A DNA stretch of 64,000 nucleotides from Glandiceps talaboti (taxonomy: Eukaryota > Hemichordata > Enteropneusta > Spengelidae). Position 1 is the stretch's first letter, and each line of letters opens with the position of its first letter. Below are positions 1 to 11,300 of this stretch, piece after piece. The DNA lies in the NCBI RefSeq assembly GCF_964340395.1, contig NC_135566.1:2181501-2245500 (forward strand), read 5' to 3'. Made by a program: the position numbers and the translations under genes. The notes beneath the pieces were generated by a model. That model was not told the DNA's origin, made no database searches, and saw only the letters and a program-made list of their open reading frames with translations.

Positions 1-695
1 TATTGGTTTGCATTGCAATTGATATTTGCTATACTTGGCCATTGGTGGCTGTTACAATTGATATCTGCTATACTTGGCCATTGGTGGCTGTTACAATTGA
101 TATCTGCTATACTTGGCCATTGGTGGCTGTTACAATGGATATCTGCTATACTTGGCCATTGGTGGCTGTTACAATTGATATCTGCTATACTTGACTATTG
201 GTGTCTGTTAAAAGACCATATATGTTACACTTGGCCATTGGTGGCTGTTACAATTGATATCTGCTATACTTGGCCATTGGTGTCTGTTACAATTGATATC
301 TGCTATACTTGACTATTGGTGGCTGTTAAAAGACCATATATGTTACACTTGGCCATTGGTGGCTGTTACAATTGATATCTGCTATACTTGGCCATTGGTG
401 GCTGTTACAATTGATATCTGCTATACTTGGCCATTGGTGGCTGTTACAATTGATATCTGCTATACTTGGCCATTGGTGTCTGTTACAATTGATATCTGCT
501 ATACTTGGCCATTGGTGTCTGTTACAATTGATATCTGCTATACTTGACTATTGGTGTCTGTTACAATTGATATCTGCTATACTTGGCCATTGGTGGCTGT
601 TACAATTGATATCTGCTATACTTGGCCATTGGTGGCTGTTACAATTGATATCTGCTATACTTGACTATTGGTGGCTGTTAAAAGACCATATCTGT
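1..695. repeat. 39-bp minisatellite, about 17 copies (cut by window start)
   Basis: Unit contains ATTGATATCTGCTATACTTG followed by GCCATTGGTGGCTGTTACA. Main variants are GCC/GAC, GTGG/GTGT and a diverged type carrying AAAAGACCATAT that recurs three times (about 210, 330 and 680), suggesting multi-unit duplications. Being 13 codons long it stays open in several frames, so the open frames here are not genes. Confidence 0.95.
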
Positions 696-863
696 TACAC
701 TTGTGGTTACAGGATTACATTTCAATATATACCTAATGCTATCTCAATATATTAATCCATTTTACTGCATACATTGATTTGGTGGTTTGACACACAAAAC
801 AGTTTGAATACAAATACAATATTTGTTATCATACTTGATTACTGAGTTGTGTAATAATAATAT

Positions 864-1056
864 ATCCTTGACTATTGGTTTGTGTTACAATTGATATATG
901 CTATAACTTGACTATTGAGTTGTGTAACAATCACTATATCGTAAACTTGAACTATTAGTGTCTGTTACAATTGATATTCCCGATACTTAGCTACTGGTTT
1001 GTCTTACAATATTGATATCTGCTACACTTGACTATTGGTGTCTGTTACAATTGATT
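864..1056. repeat. Degenerate relics of the 39-bp repeat
   Basis: Four to five eroded copies of the CTTGACTATTGGTNTGTNTTACAATTGATAT theme (for example 1019-1053), separated from the main array by about 165 bp. Looks like an older edge of the array. Confidence 0.75.
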
Positions 1057-1471
1057 CATTTGGTAACAATACAACTATTATAATATTAATTTACACACCA
1101 ATAAAAAACATATCTATTTTACAAAAAAAATCAACACACAGCTTTCCAAACATGTGACAAGTTTTACATACCGTTTACCTCTATTTGAAATGAACAATCT
1201 AGTAAACATTAACATTTCGCTAGTTTTAAGATATACATTATGTGTTTTATATACAAAGCCATGTACAATAAGGATCATGCATGCATTACACAAGAAAACT
1301 GTCTTCTATTTGTCGTAGATCGAGTGTACAAGTAAAATCACAACACAAAGAGTTGCACTTCTTCTGATCATTTTTTCTAACTAAACAAATGAAAAAACCA
1401 AAACATTTATCATTTTTCTATACAAAATGACAAAAATACTTTGAGATGTTGGACTTCGTAAAATACAAAGA

Positions 1472-1688
1472 GTAACACTGAAGTAAAGCACTTTCTCTAT
1501 GTGCTACACTTGTTTATAGCATTCATATCAAGGGTAAAAGTATACTGTTTCAATTGGTTTATTTACAAGCCAAGCATGTGGCCTTTCTAATGTGGTCAAT
1601 TAGCAAATGAAATGGTCTACTTTTACACTTGATATGGATGCTATAAATGATTGTGGTACATACAGAAAATGCTTTACTTTGGTGTTAC
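1472..1688. mobile_element. MITE-like element with long terminal inverted repeats (217 bp)
   Basis: Ends GTAACAC and GTGTTAC. The first roughly 65 bp (AAGTAAAGCAYTTTCT, TTTATAGCAT, CATATCAAG, GTAAAAGTA) recurs in reverse complement in the last roughly 65 bp with about ten mismatches. No coding capacity, so a non-autonomous DNA transposon is the likely identity. The superfamily is unclear. Confidence 0.7.
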
Positions 1689-1765
1689 GGGTTGTAGAGT
1701 TTGTGTTTGATGTAGTATTATAAGCTTATCAAGGACCTCTCTAGATCTAATGATTGTATTTTAAT
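1558..1765 (-). promoter_or_regulatory. Candidate polyadenylation signals of the phosphatase gene
   Basis: On the minus strand an ATTAAA (1760-1765) lies about 520 nt past the stop codon and an AATAAA (1558-1563) about 725 nt past it. The second one is inside the 1472-1688 element. No nearer canonical hexamer was seen, so the 3' UTR would run through the 1865-2265 repeat. Confidence 0.35.
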
Positions 1766-1864
1766 GGTCTAGTTCAATGTAAACACAACTATTTTTACTA
1801 ACCTTACAGTTTACACAATCACCTTAAAATCATTATGTTCATAAATAATCGGTGTAAACTGAAA

Positions 1865-2265
1865 ATCAGAAGTATTGTAATGTGTTAATGCTATGACAGA
1901 ATCCCATGACGTGATCGTGAGTGCAAGTGTGGTGTACTCGGGGTATGAGTGCTCGCAGTGTTTTCTGTGACAAGAGCAACGAATGAAGTGCAGCAGAAAA
2001 CACTGCAAACATGAGTGCAAATACTACCGAGTACTCACACTGACATTCATATGGAATGGGGTTCTGTTATTATTATCTTTATCTGAAATGGAAAATTTCC
2101 ATAAACATCATACAGTGCGATCAGGCAACTTCCTGTGTAGCAAATGATAGTGTCCTCATTTGCATGCAGGTATGCAATAATGTTTTCAGTATTGCACTGC
2201 AGTGAAAATACCACTAGTATGCACACACACACACCAGCGCAAGTAATCTCTGGTACATATGCAAT
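1865..2265 (+). repeat. Dispersed ~400-bp repeat, copy 1
   Basis: Matches the reverse complement of 52225-52648 through many blocks: TATGACAGAATCCCATGA, GCAGTGTTNTCTG, GTGCAGCAGAAAACACTGCA, CATGGGGTTCTGTT, TGCAATAATGTTTT, ATTGCACTGCAGTG and GTAATCTCTGGTACA. Contains inner inverted motifs (GCAGTGTTTTCTG against CAGAAAACACTGC). It lies just past the phosphatase stop codon and so in its probable 3' UTR. Confidence 0.8.
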
Positions 2266-2286
2266 AATGAGTAAACATCAATGCCT

Positions 2287-2384
2287 TCAATTATGGATGG
2301 GCTCTGCATTGGCTGATGGTTGTTGCTGCCACTTCTTTGGTGGCTCCCTTGGTCCATTAGTCTTGAAAGGTCTGTTCGGAAAAC
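2287..2384 (-). CDS. Phosphatase exon 18 (C-terminal homology motif and stop)
   Basis: 98 nt starting at the ATAG acceptor: FPNRPFKTNGPREPPKKWQQ and a short end to TGA at 2287-2289. GPREPPKKW corresponds to KGPRNPPPTW at the end of vertebrate PTP-PEST proteins, the segment that binds PSTPIP-type adaptors. An alternative AG at 2372 would put the motif out of frame, which fixes the choice. Confidence 0.92.
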
Positions 2385-5300
2385 CTATAATGACAATACA
2401 TTACAATATCCATTATGTATTTGTAAAATTCTAGAATAATTGTTCCATTGTATTGATAGGTAAAATTGTAACACCAGTAGGTCTACTTTAGTTTGTTGAA
2501 GACTCTTTAAATTGTTTTATCTAAGGATCTATTAAATGTGTATCAGTTGTCAACCATTGGACACTTCTGAGCTTTTGACTATTTGAGCATTTGTGAAAGA
2601 TCTACTGAAACTTGAAATTTCAGGAGTCATCTACAGAATACTATTTTTGTAAATTTTTCATTACATGCAAAATCAATGCACATTTCATTATATATGTATC
2701 AGTATATATATGACAATAAAACACATATCAAAACACATATCATTTTACCATGAAGAAAAGATGTTGGTCGACCTTTGACGGAAGGTCAATGATCTCAACT
2801 CAGAAATATTGTGGGTATTCCAGAATACAAGTTGAGTGGTTTCAGATTTTGAATTATTACTGCTAAAATATTATGGGTATTACACCTTATGGTGTGACAT
2901 ATTAAAATGAATTTTCTCCATTATTGTTACACTAGTGTCTACAATAACACAACAGAAAATGACAGCTTACTGATATTTTGCTTGTGATGAACTGTTGGAC
3001 CCTGAACAAACGTAGGACTATGCTGTTCTTTCGCCTGTCCTGAAAGCAAAATGAGATGATAGAAAATAATTATTAACAATGGCATGATAATGGTGTCATG
3101 TGATATAAATATATGTTGATAATACTGGTGACCCTGAACTGAATATTCATGAGTCCTGAGTGCCTATATCCTTCACTGTAAAACATCTCATGAATATTCA
3201 TTATGGAACTTGAATACATTATTTCTGCTGACTCCCATGATGCAATGTCCCACAGCAAAGATACCCTATAAAGGCACAAGATCAATTTGAAGTTTTTCTG
3301 AAATTATAAGTAATTGTAGATGATATAAAATCATGAAGTGACTCTCAAAAACACACAGTTTATGAAAAGGTCTTTATTTCCTGGAGTGGCGTTCACCTTT
3401 AATGTGATGTTGCTGAAAACACAGTCACACACTGTCATTTGCGCTGTAAAATGATATTATCAAATTACCACCTTTGATACAAGGATATTATCAGTCCTTG
3501 AAAGATGAAAAGATCCCTGTATTACACAGACAGGTCTTTAACCAATCTGATTAAAATCTGATGTTAGATAGGCTGGTATTCCTGTATTTACCTTTATTCC
3601 ATCGTTATTGCGTCTTTTACGTGAGTTTTTTTTTTCCTGGTCGAACGCCTTTCCAACATCTGACACAGTATACTTACGCGTGAAATCCAAGTATACTGTG
3701 TCAGATGTTGGAAAGGCATTCGACCAGGAAAAAAAAACTCACGTAAAAGACGCAATAACGATGGAATAAAGGTAAATACAGGAATACCAGCCTATCTAAC
3801 ATCAGATTTTAATCAGATTGGTCTTTAACCAGAGAGACAAAACATAACTTACGAATTGACTCTTCTAAATCCTGTACTACACTGGAAGGTAATCCTACAT
3901 TTGGAAGTGACTTTCGACCATATGGTGTAGGTTTCTCAGCTTCTTCACTTTTCTTCTTAGCACCTCCTCTCTGAGTACACAAACACAAGGTATAATATAT
4001 GCTGTATGCAAGGGTTAATTTTCCGGTTCCAAGATGCATTGCGCGAGAGGACGGCTTTTATGTTGTTACATTTAGTCTTGTTTTGTCTATATTATGTTCG
4101 AAATAACAGTTTTATCAGGAAATGATGGAAAGTAATGTTGACCTCTTTAATTATGGGTGATTTTATAGAACAAAGACTGAATGCCACCGATGACAGAGTG
4201 GGATTTTATGGGTAAATTAACCCAGGGTACCGTCATGTGACAACCATCCCCCTAAGTAGCGTGTGCAAACTCCTTCACACATACACAATACATGGCATTG
4301 TATGGAGAGACGTGCAATGCATCTTGGAACTGGCAACAGGTCTATAGTCATTATTTAGATATCTCAGTACAAATGTGAACACAGTAGAAGTGAGTCTGTG
4401 GTCTAGAATTTGATGTAATTCCCCTCTCCATATTTTAGGTGATGGAATAAACTTGATATTTCTGTAGTCTTGCAGCATAGACCCTATATGGAAGTGTGTA
4501 TACCATGCATTTCAATCTTTGAAATCAAAAACACCACCTGTACACGTACCAGTTATAATTTACATTTTGTTTATTTCAGATCACTTGTCTGCACACTCAA
4601 AATGTCACCACTTGTCTGCACACTCAAAATGTCACCACTTGTCTGCACACTCAAAATGTCACCACTTGTCTGCACACTCAATATGTCACCACTTGTCTGC
4701 ACACTCAATATGTCACCACTTGTCTGCACACTCAAAATGTCACCACTTGTCTGCACACTCAAAATGTCACCACTTGTCTACACACTCAAAATGTCACCAC
4801 TTGTCTGCACACTCAAAATGTCACCACTTGTCTGCACACTCAAAATGTCACCACTTGTCTGCACACTCAAAATGTCACCACTTGTCTGCACACTCAAAAT
4901 GTCACCACTTGTCTGCACACTCAAAATGTCACCACTTGTCTGCACACTCAAAATGTCACCACTTGTCTGCACTCAAAATGTCACCACTTGTCTGCACACT
5001 CAAAATGTCACCACTTGTCTGCACACTCAAAATGTCACCACTTGTCTGCACACTCAAAATGTCACCACTAGTCTGCACACTCAAAATGTCACCACTTGTC
5101 TGCACACTCAAAATGTCACCACTTGTCTGCACACTCAAAATGTCACCACTTGTCTGCACACTCAAAATGTCACCACTTGTCTGCACACTCAAAATGTCAA
5201 CACTTGTCTGCACACTCAAAATGTCACCACTAGTCTGCACACTCAAAATGTCACCACTTGTCTGCACACTCAAAATGTCACCACTTGTCTGCACACTCAA

Positions 5301-8300
5301 AATGTCACCACTTGTCTGCACACTCAAAATGTCACCACTTGTCTGCACACTCAAAATGTCACCACTTGTCTGCACACTCAAAATGTCACCACTTGTCTGC
5401 ACACTCAAAATGTCACCACTTGTCTGCACACTCAAAATGTCACCACTTGTCTGCACACTCAAAATGTCACCACTTGTCTGCACACTCAAAATGTCACCAC
5501 TTGTCTGCACTCAAAATGTCACCACTTGTCTGCACACTCAAAATGTCACCACTTGTCTGCACACTCAAAATGTCACCACTTGTCTGCACACTCAAAATGT
5601 CACCACTTGTCTGCACACTCAAAATGTCACCACTTGTCTGCACACTCAAAATGTCACCACTTGTCTGCACACTCAAAATGTCACCACTTGTCTGCACACT
5701 CAAAATGTCACCACTTGTCTGCACTCAAAATGTCACCACTTGTCTGCACACTCAAAATGTCACCACTAGTCTGCACACTCAAAATGTCACCACTTGTCTG
5801 CACACTCAAAATGTCACCACTTGTCTGCACACTCAAAATGTCACCACTTGTCTGCACACTCAAAATGTCACCACTTGTCTGCACACTCAAAATGTCAACA
5901 CTTGTCTGCACACTCAAAATGTCACCACTAGTCTGCACACTCAAAATGTCACCACTTGTCTGCACACTCAAAATGTCACCACTTGTCTGCACACTCAAAA
6001 TGTCACCACTTGTCTGCACACTCAAAATGTCACCACTTGTCTGCACACTCAAAATGTCACCACTTGTCTGCACACTCAAAATGTCACCACTTGTCTGCAC
6101 ACTCAAAATGTCACCACTTGTCTGCACACTCAAAATGTAATCATTGTGAACAACCTACCCTTAAGAATTTTGGCATCTTAAAACCACCACCAGTGTTACT
6201 TCCCTGCTCACTACGTTGTTCTAAACTATCAGAACTGTAAAATAACAAAAAAAACAACAACACTAAAATTAGAAAGGCAAATAGGAAAACAGTACGTAAT
6301 TCTTACATCACACACATGACTGTGTAAACCAGAGAGTTATTTCATTCTTTTATGCATATTCAATTATAATAAAACTCAACTCAAAGAGTTTCCAAAAGTT
6401 CTGACTAGTTTTCACCCTGTTATCAAAGCACCATCAGATCAGTCATTTGACAGTAGCTACATTACCTGCCAAAACTGCTCACAGATGTTGTGTCTTTTCC
6501 TTCAGACGTGTCATCTTCATCTAAAAAAAAAAATCAAAATCAAAGAATTTATACCCAATAGGGAACTTGCAAACCTGCCATGTTGAATGTTGCATCATGG
6601 GAAATGTGATAATAAATACTCATCAATTAGTATTGTAAACCGCATGTATTGCAATAATGACAGATAATCCCATAGTCCTTTGCATCTGAGCATGCTCAGT
6701 CTGGATTGCAAGTTCCCTACTGGTTGAATTTATTGATGTACAGACTGACATGGGATTTGGTAAAGGCACCCACAATTAATTCAATGTTTCTCATGGTAAC
6801 ACCATAAAAAGATGGGTCAGTCGATCATTTAAAAAAAAATAGAAGAGAAGTTCCTTCTAATTTAAAAGACACACACTGCAACAGCTGAAACTCACTTTGA
6901 CACTTGGCTAGGGCATCATGCATGGTATTATTAAAGTGGCCATATGGATGAGAATTTGGTATTTAATTTGGATTTTTATTTGATAAAACAGCTTCGCTAT
7001 GTTTTTCTACTTGAAAAAAACATGTTTTTCTACTTGAAAAAATAATGTGAAATAACATATACCAAGTCCATGTTCACATCTCAATAAACGGCAAAACATT
7101 AAACAACATATAAAATGTTTGTTATTGTACGTACAATAACAAACTTTTTACACTTTTTCCATCTTTTTGCAATGTATTGAGTTATGAACATGGACTTGGT
7201 ATATGCGCTTCGCATTATTTTTTCAAGTGAATTTGTTTTATCAAATAAAAATCCAAAATAAATACCAAATTCTCATCCATATGGCCACTTTAATGTCACT
7301 GGTATTATGTATGTATGTATATATAGAAACAACCAATCAACTAAAACATTATAGCAGTAGGACACTCAGCTAAAACAGTATGTGTATTTCTTTACTTACC
7401 TATCATTTGAAATGATGCGTCTGTCCTCTCTGGCAATGCTGGTGCAACATTACCTGAATCAAGTGAATGGCTTCTATTTTGCACTGCAAGTAATGAGATG
7501 TATTGGTAAGGAAGTCAACATTACGCATACTTAGGATAGAATAAAACAATATTACATATCTTTACATGTTCAGTAATATGATACCAAATTTGATAGTTAG
7601 ATAATGCTTGAGTGATATTGCACTTAATACAGAAAATAAAACTAATGCCATTCAACCAAACACGATTTTCTTGCTCTTGAATCATATTTATTATAATAGT
7701 TCCAAACTCAGAATGTAAATAATTTTCCTGCTAGTATTTTTCGCTAAATCACTTGGCCTTCTATAGCAGTTATTGTACACAATTCAATGGACTTTTTTGG
7801 ATTTAATTTAGCTAGATACATGCAAAAGCTTTTTCCATGGAAATATGTCCCACTAATATCCTAATATATTCATCTGATGTGAAAGTTGTCAACAACAGTT
7901 GTACTGCATACGGTGGGTTGACTGAATGAGTTATCTACAAGTAGTATCTACTTTCTCTTTGCACTGTCTGCCAAATTAAAATGCACCTGCCACATCACAA
8001 CTTGCCATTCAACCAAATTTACCATGCATCAAAATCAAATAAACACATTTCCAGTATTGGAACTTGTGAAACTTGATGCAGCCTGCATGAAATGTCTACC
8101 GATTTCAACACATAATCATCACCCCTTTTCAGCTAACCAAACTTACACTGATTATTTGGCGAGTTTTTTCCAATAAAAATATGTGTCATAAACTACTCAC
8201 ATGTCAGTTTAGGAGGTGTACTATGTTTGACAACTCGGGGAACAACAACAGCATACTCTGTGCCTTCTGGTGAAGCAATTTCTGGTTCAGTTTTTATTGT

Positions 8301-11300
8301 AGGACTGGTTTTAGTAGGTGAACGTAAGTCAATATCCTCATAGTCATTGATTCGTTTTGGTGGTTCGCGGCCACCAATAATTGCATAAGCATCACCATCA
8401 ATTTGTAGATCTGGTTGTGAGAATTTCCTTGGTGATGGCGTTGTGGGTGAAATATCCTTCCCTTTCTTGTTCCTCTTTGGCGCAACTCTGGGTGAACTTT
8501 CTGTAGCAATATCGCTGTCTTTCTGTCGACCAGCAGCAAATACTTCTGTTAGGGCTTTCTGTATGTTTAGTTTATCCTTTCCCATGTCGCTACTTTCATC
8601 TTTGTGTCTCACATCTTTTTTTCTCTCATCTGCTTCTTCTTTGACATTGATTGGCTCATATTCATGGTTCTCTTCCTCCTCCTTTTTCAGTGACAAATCT
8701 GTTGGTTTTCTCTCCTCTTTTTTCATCAGTTGTTTCCTAATATGTTCTTGAGTAATCAAGGGCGTTGGCATAGCAACTGCACCATGGTGACTGATATCAA
8801 TTTGGTCATTCTTCCTCATCTTCTTGTCATCCGGTGATGTTTTTTTCTTAGGCAGAATTGGTTCTTGGGTAGGTTCCTTCATGAAAGCCGCCATAGCTGA
8901 TGAAACCGTTCCTGGTTTGACTCTTTCATAATTACCATCATCACTGGAACTTTTTATTGGTTTATTTGGGCATGGCTGTGGTTTTTCAGTTTGTTGTTTG
9001 TTTTTATCAACATTCATGGCTAATCTGGTTTGGAGATCTTGAGCAACAACAGCCTGTCGTTGTTTGACAGGTAAAAGTAAAGTTTCTGGTTGTGCTGCTT
9101 GACTATTGTCTTTTACAGTTGGCTTAGCCAGTTGTTTTGGTCTTGTTGTTGGGAATGGTTTGTCCATCAAGTGGTCCGCCCTGGGAGTTAAAGGTGACCT
9201 AGCTGCTGGCTTTGGTTTTTCTTGAGTAATGATTCTCTCTGAAGGAAAATCCTCATCAGGTAGTGTTACGTTCACATAGGAAGATGCATTCTGTTTTCTG
9301 CGTTCTGCAGACAACGCTTTACGTTCTGCAGGGGAAGGTGCACCTGTTGGTTCACAAAAACATTGCAAATTACATCATGTAGCTCTTTCCTCATCAAAAG
9401 TATATGGGGTCAGCTTAGGCTTAAACTTGTCAGATTGACAGAAAAAGATTGGCCCACTTTTAATTGGATACTTTCCTAATTTCAGTCATGATGGACCACA
9501 GTTGCATCCAAGGTTTACATATAGGATCCACTTTGATATTAATACAGCTGTTGGTGGTAATTTCAAATTCAAAACAGATTTGTGTGCTTTCAAGGGTAAA
9601 AGCCTTGGTTTGTTGTAGACAGCTTCTCTTGAGATAGTAATAACAAATCATGTCTGTAAGCTATTGATAAATATACACATGGATCATAGAGTGACAGAGA
9701 AAGACAATTATAATAAAGTATTGATATCAGTACAGTACCTTTACCTGTCTTTGCTGGAAGTTCCACAGTGAATTCTGGTTTCCCCTGTAAAGTAAGTAAG
9801 TAAGTAAGTAAATAACTAAAGTTTGTTCCAGGTGTTGACTTATCTGTTGATGAAGTAGTATTTCCTGATGTTCCTTTTGGTATGTTCCTTGACGATTTTG
9901 TATTTATGTCCCCTCATGTTATTTGTGTTAAATTTGTCAAAGTCTGTGACCTGGGTGTCACATTTTATGAAATCTGTGACCAGGGTGTCACATTTTATGA
10001 AGCCTGTGACCTGGGTGTCACATTTTATGAAGCCTGTGACCTGGATGTCACATTTTATGAAGCCTGTGACCTGGGTGTCACATTTTCTAGAAAAGCTCTT
10101 GTAAATTTCTATTAGTCAAAGTGAATGAGTGTAGCCGAGTCACCTCATTAGACAAACTAACCAGTGTATTCATTCAAACCTAAGGATTTCAGTACAAATT
10201 GACTCTCAGTACTTATCAGTTTTGCTTTTTTATATGTCTTTCAATTTGAAATGGTTACCCTATACTGCAAGTTACAAAATTTCATTTGAATCAATAGCAT
10301 GAGAACTGGATATTCCTGAACTTACTACACACCCATGGGAAATTCTAAAATCAAATGTTGGAGCTGTGAAAAATGTATTTGTCTGCAAAGTATACGTTAG
10401 ACTGTAAGATACGTCATGTCAGTGATGTCACTCCTCCCTCACTGGCCTGCTCTATCGACTAATGTGTGAGGGCGCCCTGTCACAGTGTACCTTACATACT
10501 ACTGTGTGAGGGCGCCCTGTCACAGCATACCTTACATACTACTGTGTGAGGGCGCCCTGTCACAGCATACCTTACATGTACTAACTATATGCCTGCAAAT
10601 GTAAATGATAAAATGATTCAGATCCCTATACCTCTGATTCAAGGTACACATTTTCATACGTATGTTGAGAATAATCTTCATATTTCCGTCTGAGTTCTTC
10701 CAGCATGAGTTCTGACACACAGTAGTGAACAAATTCATATTGGTCCTGAAAAAAATGATGACAAATACAAGAATTGTAAGAAATCAACTGTAAAATATCC
10801 ACAAGTTGGAAATGACATAATTTTTGCTAGCAACACTGGCTACATTACTGTGCAGTAATAGGAAAAGTTACTTCCTGCCTTTAGTGCACAATTACTGATT
10901 AATGCTACCAACTCAAACATGATTTTGGGCGATAAAATCACATTGGGAACTTATTCAACTTTGAAATCTTGTACAGAAGCCCTACTGTACTTGATGTGTT
11001 TAGACATTCTGGATTTATGGGAAAACCTCAGGCAAAGCAAGATATTATGAATAATCTAATCTCTTTGTTTTGACACTTGTTGTGATTTGTATTAAATAAT
11101 GCAAACTTGCATATACAGGTAAACAGGTCAACGATCCCAGCATAGATACTAGTGTATTACGTGATGACATGGTATGATAAAGAAATGAACAGAAGTAAAC
11201 ACTTCCCCATTTGCTTACCCTAGTTTGTACAATAGCTGGTCTTTGTCGTCTCATTTCATCTATTAGATCAAACAGATTAAATTCACTGTCCAGCATCTGT

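Noticed and set aside
1-695. CRISPR-like appearance of regular repeats (also 37738-39767)
   Set aside because: Units are directly adjacent with no unique spacers, and the surrounding genes are spliced eukaryotic genes.
3-755. Open frames of 63-127 codons over the 39-bp repeat
   Set aside because: Period divisible by three keeps several frames open at once; identical in nature to other minisatellite artefacts.
2372-2373. Alternative acceptor for the last phosphatase exon
   Set aside because: It needs an incoming phase that exon 17 does not give, and would drop the FPNR part of the conserved tail motif.
4470-6240. Open frames up to 556 codons on both strands (MSPLVCTLK and MSVQTSGDIL repeats)
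   Set aside because: They are the 27-bp minisatellite read in frame: period 9 codons without stops. No unique coding sequence, and it lies in an intron of the phosphatase gene.
8443-8751. Plus-strand frame of 102 codons
   Set aside because: Antisense shadow of phosphatase exon 12.
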